From Lithospermum erythrorhizon (taxonomy: Eukaryota; Streptophyta; Magnoliopsida; Boraginales; Boraginaceae), in NCBI GenBank assembly GCA_019722365.1, contig JADFUC010001474.1, positions 273,519 to 337,518 of the forward strand: a stretch of DNA of 64,000 nt, in the 5' to 3' direction. The notes below the pieces were generated by a model. That model saw only the letters and a program-made list of their open reading frames with translations. It had not been told where the DNA came from and searched no databases. A program made the translations under genes and the position numbers. Below are positions 49,876 to 61,140 of the stretch, in pieces. Numbering within the stretch: the first letter of the stretch is position 1; each line of letters opens with the position of its first letter.

Positions 49876-50445
49876 TAAGGCAAAGTCGAAAGGGTTGCAC
49901 CTAGAAGAGCTCTTTCATTTTTAAAATATTTAAAAGCATAAGTTCGCAAAGTAGTACGGGGGATACGGTTAGCTCGGGATTAACGACTTTTTGAATCCAA
50001 TTAGCGAAATGCCATCCATTACAATGATTAAAAGGCAAAGAACTACCGTTTACAAATTTCATAGTTTCCATCCTATAAGCCAAAATATTAAAAAAAGTAC
50101 GCCGGTTTGGGTATTAATCGTTCCTTGTGTACCACCCCCACACCGCCATCCTTAGTGATCTTATGACTTAATAAGTGTCTAGCAAGATGACCGGTTCCTC
50201 CTTTACCCCCCACCTGTTTTCCATGATAAGGGTTTCTTACAATCTATGCAAGTTGCCCTTTGATTTTCACAGTCGGCCACAAAATGTTGCCAAATCCATG
50301 ACGTTTTTTCCCTTTCATTAGTATTATCCGTAGCACTAGATTGAGCGTCAATTACGGGTAACTCATCCATATGATTATCCATATGTTGTGAAAGGCGCCT
50401 GGTCGACGCAAAGTTCATATTCATATCAATCAAGCACAAGATCAA
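49876..50445 (-). pseudogene. hAT transposase N-terminal region with BED zinc finger
   Basis: The minus strand reads REKTSWIWQHFVADCENQRA, then CIDCKKPLSWKTGG. The pattern W..F, C..C, then H.....H in the continuation (GTGHLARHLLSHK) is that of the BED zinc finger that opens hAT transposases. Frame changes follow, then NILAYRMETMKFVNGSSLPF and NHCNGWHFANWIQKVVNP, consistent with the next part of a hAT transposase. It is broken by indels and truncated. Confidence 0.75.
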
Positions 50446-52660
50446 GGAATTGAAGACAACGAAGAAATGTCACGAGCTTCAATGTGAGAATACAATGCCA
50501 AAAAGATGAGTATCGTGATATAGAAGAAGAATCAACCATACAAAGCGTCAAAGTAAAGAATGGAGATGAAGAGAAGAGCTTCCACTCATTTACCGGGTCA
50601 AGGAAAGCGACCAAGAAGAGCTAACGACGAATCAAGACTGAAGAGATGAGCCTTGGATGCAAATTTAAGAATAAAAAGTTATGGGTTGAATCTAACTTTA
50701 CTATCCTTCCTTAATCTTGATTAAATCACTTACTCGAGAGAAGTTTTTCAAATCATTCTTGACAAAAAGTTATTAAGCGTTTCAAAGTTTTAAGATGTTT
50801 TGTCAAAATAAAATGTTTTCAAAATCTCAATGTTTATAAAACTGGGGTTTGATTTCATATTATTAAAGGATTTTAAAAGAGCTTTAAAACGCATTTTGAA
50901 TCGTCAAAATCGGAGTTATAACAAAGCCGGAAATCATCTTTTAAGTTGGCCCATCGTGACCATTTGGTCTCACGAGGTCACGGTTGAGTGAACTCTCAAG
51001 AAGTTCATCGAGCTCCCATCGGCATATCACGGCGGAGCACTCGATGAAGCTGGAGTAATCCTTTCCTCAGTTCATCGAGGGCTTCCATCGTGCCCTTGCT
51101 CTCTATGGAGCACTACACAAAATAGAGCCTCTTTTACCATTTAAACCCATTTATTCAATTCCTTATAAATACAAATCTTCCCCCAACTTCCCTAACTCTT
51201 CCAAATGAACTTACACGTTTTCTATACTTATTTCTCATCTTTAAAATACCAAATCTCTCAAACACATGAGCTTTAATTGTGATTATCAAAGAGAATGAGT
51301 TTGGTGTGCCTAAACTTAAAATGAGAAATGGAAACAAAGAGCATTCAAGGTGTTTGATGAAATGCTCAAATGGGGAGTTCAAGAGCTTCAATGTCTTATC
51401 TAATCAATAAGCTTCAATGTTATATCTACCTCAATGTAAGCAAAGAAATTGTAAATTGTAATATTCTTATCTAATCCATTAAGGGATTATCATGTACAAG
51501 AGTAAAACTTTTCTTTGAGAAAAGGTTAGCACAAGGTTCACGAGTAGGAGGTTTTCTTACTTGGAAGTGAACTCGATTGTGTGTATTCCTAGCGAGATAG
51601 CTAGACGGTTCTAGTGGTGTAGCTAGAGCGTTGTTCAAGGTTGGTGTAGATCTTGAACGCTCGGTGGTATTCCGAGGTTGCTTGAGTGGATTCTCAAGTG
51701 TTTTCCTAGAGGCGTTTGGTTAGGTGTTCCTTTTAGCGGTTTCTTAGCTAGACCTGCATATATATTGAGTTGGAGTGCTTTACCTCATGAGTCAACTTTT
51801 GATAATATATACGGTATGCCCCCTAAGTGGTATTCCGAGGTTGATTGAGTGGATGCTCAAGTGTTTGCCTAGATGCATAGCTAGGTGTTCCTAGCGATGA
51901 TAGCTAGGCGGTATATATTGACTAGCTTGCTTGTATGCCATGAGGGGTTACTTCGATAATATATATGGGCTACTTTTTCCAAATCCTAAGGCGCCTGAAA
52001 AACCAAGGGTTGAGGATTAGGTTTGCCGAAGCTCGTAAACACCTTGTCAAGTTTGCATTTCTCTATCCCTTCAACTCTTAAATTATTGTTGATATTATAT
52101 TTATGATAGAAATGGTAGGATTCGATTATATGTTAGTTTATGCGCCTAAATTTACTTGAGGTATTGATAGGACAAGTTTAATGTACTATAATTGAATATC
52201 CTATAATTTCGTAATTCATTACTCATGATTAGAATAGTTTGATTTGATCAATGAACTTATTGTTATATTCCGCACCGATCAAATCATGTTTAAACTTGCT
52301 AACTCACCTAGTATATCTATGTATTGAATGGTGATATGTTTAATAGATTAAGCAGATTACCCAATAGCCATGAATGGACTTAATCAGATATGCATGAATG
52401 AGCTTAATGTTAGATCAATATGAGTTTTGATGCACATAATGATTAAGCAAATCGCTTTTTATTTGTTTTATCTTTTTATCTAGCATTCATCTCGAGGGTG
52501 TTATATTTAGCCTATTCCGCATTTGTTTTACAAATTGCTAAAGTCGTATTTCCGGTGAAACTTGTATTAAAGTTTGTATAAGGCGAAAAACGGTCAATGA
52601 CCTCTTAGTCCTTATTCACCCCCCTCCCCCCCTAAGACGTCATATAGGCTAACAAAATGA
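50430..52660. mobile_element. Possible nested LTR-type insertion inside the hAT element
   Basis: The block differs from the surrounding hAT sequence, has no long frame, and ends in a C-run (attcacccccctcccccc), a feature of many plant LTR ends. A 163-bp direct duplication (landmark ggtattccgaggtt at about 51666 and 51829) lies within it. tcatat occurs at both edges. The borders do not show clear TG...CA ends, so the class is uncertain. Confidence 0.3.
51664..51990. repeat. Direct duplication of about 163 bp
   Basis: Successive copies share ggtattccgaggttg, gagtgga-ctcaagtgtt, taggtgttcct and gataatatata in the same order, diverged by roughly a fifth. Confidence 0.7.
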
Positions 52661-53009
52661 AGAATGGTGTTGCCCCTTTTATAGAGCTCTCCATGGTGTC
52701 TTTGTACATTTTTCTGCAGGGAATAAATGTGGTACCGTTTGATCAAACGGTACCACGTTTAGTACAAAAGTAGCCGTTAAAGAGCCGTTGGGACTAAACG
52801 TGGTACCGCTTTGATTGGGGAACGCACACGCTTAGTACAAAATAGCCGCTGGGATCAAACGCGGCAATTTTGTTGCATAAGTTGATCGTAAAATATTTTT
52901 CTTAGATTTATAATAGAGCATTTTTTCTTGTTCGAGCACCGCAACTATTAACTTAATCTCGCTTACAATTGTTTATTAGCATATTATTCACTATGCATCC
53001 AAGAGATAG

Positions 53010-53375
53010 AATCTGCAGGGAGTGCCGTGTAAGAGGTTTTTCAAGGTTATCGTGATCCATCCGGGCCGAAAAGTGCCTGTGCTACCTCCCGCCTTTGTTC
53101 GAACGCGCAGTCAACTTTTTGTAGCCTCGCGAGTAAGCTATCTGGTGGACGAAGCTTCATGATGTCAAAATTGAAAATGGAAGGTTCGAGGATGGTGACG
53201 AAACACATCATGTTTACTTCACGGATGGGTGGCGTGAATTTGTGGAACGTCACAACATAGAATGTGGTGACTTTGTAACTTTTAGGTTTCACCATGAACG
53301 GACTGAACGTAATCATTGTATCGTTTTCGTTGTCCGTTTGTACGGTATTAATTGTTGTGAGAAAAGGCCTATTGT
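53010..53375 (+). pseudogene. REM-type B3 DNA-binding domain fragment carried in the hAT element
   Basis: The plus strand reads FFKVIVIHPGRKVPVLPPAF, then VRTRSQLFVASRVSYLVDEA. After a one-base frame change near 53155 it reads HDVKIENGRFEDGDETHHVY, then FTDGWREFVERHNIECGDFV and TFRFHHERTERNHCIVFVVR. This is the full length of a plant B3 domain of the reproductive meristem type (FFKVI start, LP..FV, DGW..FV, GDF..F). The frame break suggests a decaying copy. It lies within the bounds of the 5.3-kb hAT element, near its right end. Confidence 0.8.
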
Positions 53376-53711
53376 ATCTTAAACTACCTATTTGAACTAT
53401 TAATAAATCGTTATTTCATTAGAAATGTTATTTGTTCAATTCACATCAATTTTCATTTTCATTGTCATAAACGGTACACCGTTAGAATTACACGTTGGGA
53501 CGTTTAATGCAAAAAAAATAACTGGGGCAAACGTGGTACCGTTTAATACAAACGGTGCCACGTCGGCCCCCGATACACGGGCCTCGAACCGAATAGGGCC
53601 CAGTAGTCCCTTAACGGGCCGAGCATTTAAGGACTCAGCCTCGGCCGAACATATTAGAGGGGCCGATCCGATCTTGACCAACCCGGCCCGATTCAAGTAG
53701 GACACGTTTTA

Positions 53712-53719
53712 ATCATTAG
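53712..53719. repeat. Target-site duplication, right copy
   Basis: ATCATTAG follows the hAT right terminus and is identical to 48448-48455. Confidence 0.8.
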
Positions 53720-54891
53720 TAACGTGGAAGTTATTTACAATCCAAACTAAAGTCTTAATTCGAATAGATATTATAGATTGAATACCCACTATATTTTTTA
53801 GTCATCTATTATGTTACCTTGTCACAAATTCAATTATCAACAACCTCTTTATAATATAACTCGTACGCAGACTGCCTCATAAATAATGGAGTCCTCAGAT
53901 TTTACATATAAAATTTAGTCTCTTTTATTAAATAATTTTAATGTAAAATTAATAATTATATATATTAAAAAATCAGCTTTAATTCAATAGACTATTTCAA
54001 CATTCATTGAAAAGTTTTAAGGTAAAAAAATAAAACATTCATATGAAATTGAGACTTCCCGACATTTCTCAAGAAAATCATCAATCAACTCTTCGTATCT
54101 AATTTTCTCCGAAAATTATTGACTATAGTATTATCAACATCATTGACCATGTCATTATCAATATTTATCATCATTAGTAGGCTAAACTTGAGATTCTTTA
54201 ACAAAGAACTTATCAAGAGTCTGCTTTTAGAATTTTTTAACTCTTCAATTTTCTTTTTTTTCTTACGCTTTCATATCCGAGTCATATTTTGTAGTTCCGT
54301 GCAAATATAATTAAAGACTAATGATGACAAATGATAGATTGTGGATAGAAACAACTCATTCTTTTTCAACACTTCCAATTAATTTTCCTCCTAATAAAAA
54401 TAAACTTAATGCATTATTGTTAGTATTCATAATAATTTAATATATTAAAATTATGCATAATTCAATATAAAATCAAGAAAATATCACAAACAAAAAATTC
54501 AAATTGAGGAAAGAAAAAAAATTATAATTTTAAGTATTTACTTACATCAAATATTTAATTGATGAATAATAAGAAACTAGACAATTAGATTTAATTTTAA
54601 ATAATTATATTGAAGTTTGAATAATTCGTATGAGATTTGAAGACCATAGAATATGTATAGTATTTATTTAAAACATCATAACATGAAATATTAGAAGAAT
54701 CGAACGACGTGAAGAATTGAGTATATTATGTTGGGACAAATATGCCCTCGTTTGGGTGCAGAATATTGAGGTTATAGTGAAGTGATGAAAAGAAGACGGA
54801 CTTATTGATTCCAGCAGGTTATCTCCATGTTTTTGACGATTGATTAAATAGAATTGTTACGATTAATAATATTGAGGTCCAATTGTTTGGA
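53720..54891. other. AT-rich region upstream of the JMJ24-like gene
   Basis: No gene recognised. The last few hundred bases should contain the promoter and leader. Confidence 0.45.
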
Positions 54892-57800
54892 ATGAAGGCG
54901 TTGATGGATAATGTTGGAATAAGAGATGATCTACGGTGTAAGAGATCGGATGGAAAGCAATGGAGATGCACTGCGTTGTCGATGCCCGATAAGACTGTAT
55001 GCGAGAAGCATTACTATCAAGCAAAGAAGAGGGCTGCCAACTCGGCCATCCGAGCAAGTATGAAGAAAGCAAACACAAGCTCGATTGGAGAATATTCCAT
55101 CTCACTTCCAAATTCACTCGCTAGCCCTAACTCGGTAAGTCGCTATTTCAATGTTTGTGTTTTTTCCTAACTCAATCAAATGCTTTCCATTTAGGTCACT
55201 TCTGAAGCAACCTCTGAATCTTCCGAGGGCCAGCCTTGTCATCACTGTCAACGCAACGATTGGAAAAACCTCATCTGCTGCCTTAAATGTCAAACAAGAG
55301 GTTACTGTGAGACTTGCATCTCAACATGGTCAGCAGATTCACCCATAACTATAACTATTATTCAGACATTTCTTCACTAACTGGATAACTATTTTCCTAC
55401 CCTAGGTACTCCAACATCCCTTTCCAACAAATTCAGAGAGTATGTCCTGCATGTCGTGGTAATTGTACCTGCAAACTTTGTTTGCGAGCAGATAATCTCA
55501 TAAAGGTAACTCACTTGTCTAATCAATACCCCTCCGCTGCAAAGTTTTTTACTTCTTGTTACTATGCTTTTATTTACAACTCATACATGACCACAGGTAA
55601 GTACGGGAGATACCAGCTCAAGACAAATTGCAATATCTCTACTGCCTTTTATCTGCAGTGCTTCCTGTTGTCAGGCAGATTCATCACGATCAATGCTTTG
55701 AGGTTGAGCTAGAAAAAAAGCTTCGAGGTGAGCTACTTTATGTGCTAAAATGCATACCAAACTTTGACCTTCTTGCAATATCTACAGTGCTCTAGTGTAT
55801 CTACCTACTAATTTACACATCATTGTGTGCAAACTGTTCACCTTATTACATATTTCTGACAGGAAAAAATATTGATCTTGTGAGGGCAAAATTGAATGCT
55901 GATGAACAGATGTGTTGGTAATTTGTCTTTAACCTTTATTCTTTCACCTCCCTATGACACTGTTGAAGGTTTTTCATACTACCTCCATCCTTTTTTATAA
56001 GGGACATTTTCCAAATTTAGTCATCCCAAATTAGGTTCCTGAGGGAAATTTAGTATTGAGGAACAAATTTAATATTCCATTGAAGTGTGTGCATAGTCAA
56101 ACACCCCTTACATTAACGGAAGGAGGGAGGGAGTAATTTTTTATGCCTCGGTCTGATCAGATTTACTTCTCTCGGCTGAGCTCTTCTATTAACTAAGTAA
56201 TGTGATAAAAATAGTGCATGCGAGTAAGTGCTTATGTGAGGAATATGTATGTTTAGCTTGGGTACAATTTGATGTATGCTGGTTGCCTGATTACAATAAC
56301 CTGTTTAGGTTAAATGTTCAGAGGTCTATACTCTATTCACAATTATGTATATGTGTGAACACACACTATTATAGCATGCCAATGCACATGATTGAACCTG
56401 CAGTAAGAAACTTATTAATGTTAGCTTTATTTTCAGCGATTTGTGCAGGATACCAATTATTGATTACCATCGACATTGTCCAAATTGCTCATATGATTTA
56501 TGCCTGAGCTGCTGCAGAGAGGTTAGAGAAGCATCTCCAGAAACCCTTATTGAAGATGCAGGGAACCAAATTCCAGAGAGAAATGATGAGAGAGAAGGCA
56601 TCACTGTACATGTGCAATCATCCAATTCGCAACCAAATCATTCCATTAGATTCCCAGGTTGGAAAGTGAACAGTGATGGCAGTGTTCCGTGCCCTTCAAA
56701 AGAATATGGAGGATGTGGGTGTTCCTTTCTGACCTTGAAACGCATCTTTAAGATGAACTGGGTTGCAAAACTTGTGAAAAATGTTGAAGAAATGGCTAGT
56801 GGTTGTAGAGTACATAATTCTGCCAGTTCGGATAAAAATGGATTTGATCTCAGACTCCTTCAGGCTGCGAATAGGGAAAAGGAGGAAGACAACTTCTTGT
56901 ACAGACCATCCTCTCAAGATATCAGGAATGAGGGAATCCGAGACTTTAGAATGCACTGGAGTAAAGGGGAACCAATTATTGTAAAGGAAGTTTGTGATAT
57001 GTCTTCCATGTCCATCTGGGATCCCTTGGTAATTTTAAAGGCAATCACAGAGACCTCTGAGGAGGAAAAAAAAGACGACCGTAGAACTGTCAAGGCTGTT
57101 GACTGCTTTGACTTTAGTGAGGTGGATGACTGTTGACCCAACTATTAACTATGTTAAGATTGATAATTTTTTTGTGTTATCTTAGAGTCCATCTCCATTT
57201 TCTGTAAAAATGCCTGATACACATCGGTTCAATGGAAATTTCTCTTAATGCTATTGCAGGTTAATATTGAACTTGGTCAATTCATCAAAGGATATGCAGA
57301 AGGTAGAGTACGAGAAAATGGGTGGCCTGAAATGTTAAAATTGAAAGATTGGCCTTCCCCTGTTGCTTCCGAAGAGTTTCTGATGTATCAGAGGCCTGAT
57401 TTCATTAGTAAACTTCCATTGATTGAGTTTATTCATTCCAAATGGGGCCTTCTGAATGTTGCTGCGAAGCTACCACACTATTCCTTGCAGAATGATGTTG
57501 GTCCAAAAATCCATATATCATATGGTACTTATGAGGAACTTGGTAAAGGTGATTCCGTAGATAACATTCATGTCAATATGCGTGACATGGTAAGTATTTG
57601 AAAGTTATATCATCTCGTCCCCAAAAATCAAAAATCATTTACTTAATATTATGCACTCTGATGAACATTATATGTATTCTACTATTCATTCTGATAAATT
57701 CTTCTATTTATTACTGGAGAGCAACCTTAAACTCAAGAACCTGCCCATGAAACCAAAGAAAGGGCTTGATACTTGTAAGTCTCTTTATCAGATTCTCTTG

Positions 57801-59896
57801 GTTGACCATCCTATTTTATGCTCGAATCAGGTATTCCTGTTGGTACATATCTGTGAGGTCAAACTCAACGAGTGGCAAAGGACGAAAATCAAGAAAATAA
57901 AGCAGGGCTTCACCAAATCTGAGAATTTAGAGGAAGGAGAGTCACCTATATTGTCACCAAATGGGGATGTGAAGAATGACTTCAAGGCAAGATCAGAAAA
58001 TCATGAGTTGACACAAGAACAACATACAGGAGGTGCTTCCACAGTTGACAATGAAGATGTCCAGTATGAAAACTTAAACACAATAAATGGAGATAACTTT
58101 GGGAAAAGCTGCCCAGGAGCTCTTTGGGACATCTTTCGCCGACAGGATATTCCCAAATTAATAGATTATCTAAAATCTCATTGGAAGGAAGTTGGGAACA
58201 TGCAGAGTGCAACAGATCAATCTGTAAGTTTTTTTCGGTATATACTATATATAGTCCTATGATTTTGTTGTTACTGTATTTTTGTGTGTATCGATGCTTG
58301 TGTTCATCTCGATTCATTTCTGAAGCAGCTTGTTTTACTCTCAGGTATACCAATCTCTCTATAGTGGTGTAATATATCTGAATGAGCACCAGAAAATGAA
58401 TTTGAAAGAAGAATTTGGTAAGATTTGCAATGCCTTACATATTCCTTTTTAAATTTATAAGTATTCCGAAGTAAATTCTGATTGTATTCCCAACTAAATT
58501 ATGATTCACTTATAAACCGTAAGTTCATGCATTGCATCTTGTTTGGAGAGAACATCGTCTATCAACTATGAATTTTTAGAATATATGTTAAAATTGAGTT
58601 TGAAATAAATTAGTTTCTTGCTATGTAATGCTTATACCAGTGCCTTGTCACAAAGTCGTTGTTAATAATGAACATGTAATAAAATACTCTATAGAAAAGT
58701 GAGATAATTTTATGCTTGTTTTAGGAGTTGAACCTTGGTCATTTGAACAACACGTGGGGGAAGCTCTCTTCATCCCAGCTGGATGCCCTTACCAAGTTAG
58801 AAACCTTCAGGTGAGTCAATGTAACCAAGAACATTAAGCTACAATTAAGCCTGGGACAGTTTAGGGGTTATTGTTAAAATTCTTTGGAGTTTCTGCGGGA
58901 ACCACTTAAAAGGTCCAAGAACCCTTGGTTTTCTTTAATGTTCTTAAACAATGTGTTCATGTGGCATCGTGCAATGCTCATCTGATATATTAGTAGTGCT
59001 CTTTGTTGACTTGAATATTCTAGTTATATTTATTATTGCTAGAGAAACAACTTTGTAGGAGTATGAATTATGATTAGGCATGAACATGTGGCCTTTATCG
59101 TCTGAAATTCCTAATTGTATTTCTACAGCCTTGTATCATTGGTTTTAACTAGGAGTTCTGTTGCATCGGTTCAGACTCCTGACTCATCTGTTTTCCTTCA
59201 TCTCTCTATGTTGGATGCAGTCTACAGTTCAGTTGGGCCTTGATTTTCTTTCTCCTGAAAGTCTGGGGGAAGCTGCTAGATTGGCTGAAGAAATTCGTGG
59301 CCTACCAAATGATCATGAAGCAAAACTTCAGATATTGGAGGTCCGTTTCCAATTTATGTCCACTGCCCCTGAAGTTTTTGCATAATAAATAGAAGATTTT
59401 ACTAATGTTACCTTTTATGTAAACAAAGTGAGCTTAGTCTTCCATCAGCTGATGCAGGTGGGCAAGATATCCCTATATGCAGCAAGTTCGGCAATTAAGG
59501 ATGTTCAAAAACTGGTCCTGGACTCGAAGTAAGCAATTGTGTCATTAAACTAGGGAGACAGTTGTTTAGTGTTTATAGATTTATAGTTTTGGTGATTTGT
59601 TTGGTGGGGGGTTAGTGACCGTAATCTTTGAAAGTCATTATAGACTCAGAAATATGCCTAGCTTGCAATTTAGTCATTCACTTTCCCAAGAAAACCAACC
59701 AAATTTGACTTTAAGTCTCCTGCTTCATGTTATCTTCATCTCATTCTATAGCGCTTACGCATTTACAACAATCTTTCTTTTTCCGTCCTGCTGCAGAACT
59801 GGTCCTGAGCTTGGATTTGAAGACCCTAATTTAACCGCATTGGTCTCAGAAAACTTGGAGAAGATGACTAAACGAAAGCAGATTGCATGCGGCTGA
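54892..59896 (+). CDS. JMJ24: JMJ24-like WRC-RING-JmjC protein (frame problem in exon 4)
   Basis: Thirteen exons: 54892-55134, 55195-55328, 55406-55505, 55601-55727 (see below), 55863-55917, 56437-57121, 57260-57589, 57831-58223, 58345-58417, 58725-58810, 59221-59340, 59458-59528, 59797-59896. The order is a WRC zinc motif (C-x9-C-x10-C-x2-H), an atypical RING (CHHC, CLKC, CPACRG), a second Cys-rich segment ([18 protein letters not shown]), and a JmjC domain ending [14 protein letters not shown] and [23 protein letters not shown]3-type enzymes remove H3K9 methyl groups, but here the iron ligands are replaced: HVN instead of H-x-D (57569-57577) and Tyr for the distal His (58790-58792). This matches JMJ24, a RING E3 ligase that destabilises the CMT3 methyltransferase. 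Exon 4 reads correctly ([14 protein letters not shown]) only from 55601, but the AG acceptor is at 55595-55596, leaving four extra bases. A second ATG lies at 54904. Confidence 0.88.
55977..56135. mobile_element. Stowaway MITE in intron 5 of the JMJ24-like gene
   Basis: The left end TACTACCTCCATCCTTTTTT and the reverse complement of the right end TACTCCCTCCCTCCTTCCGT form matched terminal inverted repeats bounded by TA. The length is 159 bp and it is non-coding. Confidence 0.8.
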
Positions 59897-60564
59897 GGTT
59901 TGGGGAGGAAATTATGAATCTTTTTGTTTGCAGAACAATAATGACATCCTGAATATAGCCATATGGCAAGAGTGTAGGTATAGAGTTTTTGTTATTTTTC
60001 AATATTCAAGCTGTTGTAATAAAGGCTTGGCATGGTTTGTTAGTTTGTAGCTTTTGAGTTTGACTTGTAAGTTATAATTCATGGCTAGTGAATCGATATC
60101 ATCTTCGTTCTAAAGTCATAGCATTTGCTTTATATGAAAATGTTCATATTACGTCATATGCATTTCAACTTTTCATGCTTAAAGTAATTTGCATCAACTT
60201 TTTTTTTGAATTTGCATGTTACTAGTGTCACAATCCAATATTACATCAATTTCACATTAAATAAGTTGGAAAACCAAAGCAAGAAGTTCATTATCATGGC
60301 AGTCATCAACACTTCGTAGTGTCGGGTATCGAGCCGGGTAACCTGCTACTCCGCCGAACATCCGACTCAGTACTCTTACTGATGTAATCGCTCAAGTAGC
60401 TTAATCTAATGCAGACGGCCTCGCCATTAAACACTGCCGTCTAATATTTACTCGCCGTTGGACAAATTGTCAAAATTTTAAAAATAATATATAATATATT
60501 CAATACTTAGTCTAGCCAAAATAAAAATAATTTATTTTATTTGTGTTATTCATTTAATATTTAG

Positions 60565-60780
60565 ACATTTAGTTAATGTGGTCCAATATAGTCATACATA
60601 GTTGGTTTATAAATTATATTCGTCTTATCTATAATTAAGGTTTATAAACTGATTTGTAAATTACATAGTTGGTTGGTAAATTATATTCTTATTCGTCTTA
60701 CTCGGCTCGACATTTAGTTAATGTGGTCCAATATTTTATTTGTGTTATCTATAATTAAGGTTTGTAAATTATATTATCAA
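60565..60780. repeat. Direct duplication, about 146-bp spacing
   Basis: The string acatttagttaatgtggtcc followed by aatat occurs at about 60565 and 60711, and each copy is followed by ttatctataattaaggttt and taaattatatt blocks. Confidence 0.7.
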
Positions 60781-60879
60781 TATTTCAAATAATTAAGGTT
60801 TATGTAATTTATTAATGTTCCAAATATACTCTTGTATTTTTTATTTGTATTAAAAATAAGGTTTCTTTTCATTTTTTCT

Positions 60880-61065
60880 TAACGAGTCGGGTAATAAACG
60901 AGTTGAGTCGGGTAATAAATGAGTCAAGTCGGATAATTACCTTAACGAGTACCCGACTCGTTATCTTATTGAGCCGAACCGTGTACTAAAGTTGAACTCG
61001 TTACCTTAACGAGTCGGGTACTATCCGACTCGTTATCTTATTGAGCCGAGTTGGGTACTTCTGCG
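60880..61065. repeat. Cluster of direct and inverted GAGTCGGGTA repeats
   Basis: taacgagtcgggta and its complement tacccgactcgtta, with attgagccgarnygggta-type variants, recur at least eight times in both orientations. The longer block taccttaacgagt...cttattgagccga is present twice. The pattern resembles the subterminal region of a non-autonomous DNA transposon. Confidence 0.65.
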
Positions 61066-61140
61066 TAGCTGAGTGCTTTATTAGATCATCAAATGCTATA
61101 ACAAATCATTTCTTTCATATTTATTTATCTTCAATTGGAG

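Larger units (their letters stand above)
48456..53711 (-). mobile_element. hAT-superfamily transposon with 8-bp target duplication
   Basis: The left end reads TAGTGGTGTCTAATGGACCG followed by GGCC; the reverse complement of the right end reads TAAAACGTGTCCTACTTGAA followed by TCGGGCC. These are imperfect terminal inverted repeats of the type seen in plant hAT elements. ATCATTAG flanks both ends. Subterminal copies of an aaacgtggtaccgttta motif, many inverted, lie at 48655-48940, 52725-52870 and 53465-53580, as expected for transposase-binding sites. Inside, the minus strand encodes a BED zinc finger and the start of the transposase; the catalytic domain is not recognisable. A block with its own repeats (about 50430-52650) and a plus-strand B3 domain fragment (53010-53360) are also inside. 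Confidence 0.8.
59897..61140. other. Intergenic region with two repeat clusters
   Basis: The 3' flank of the JMJ24-like gene is followed by AT-rich sequence containing the duplication at about 60565-60780 and the GAGTCGGGTA palindrome cluster at 60880-61065. I recognise no gene. Confidence 0.45.
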
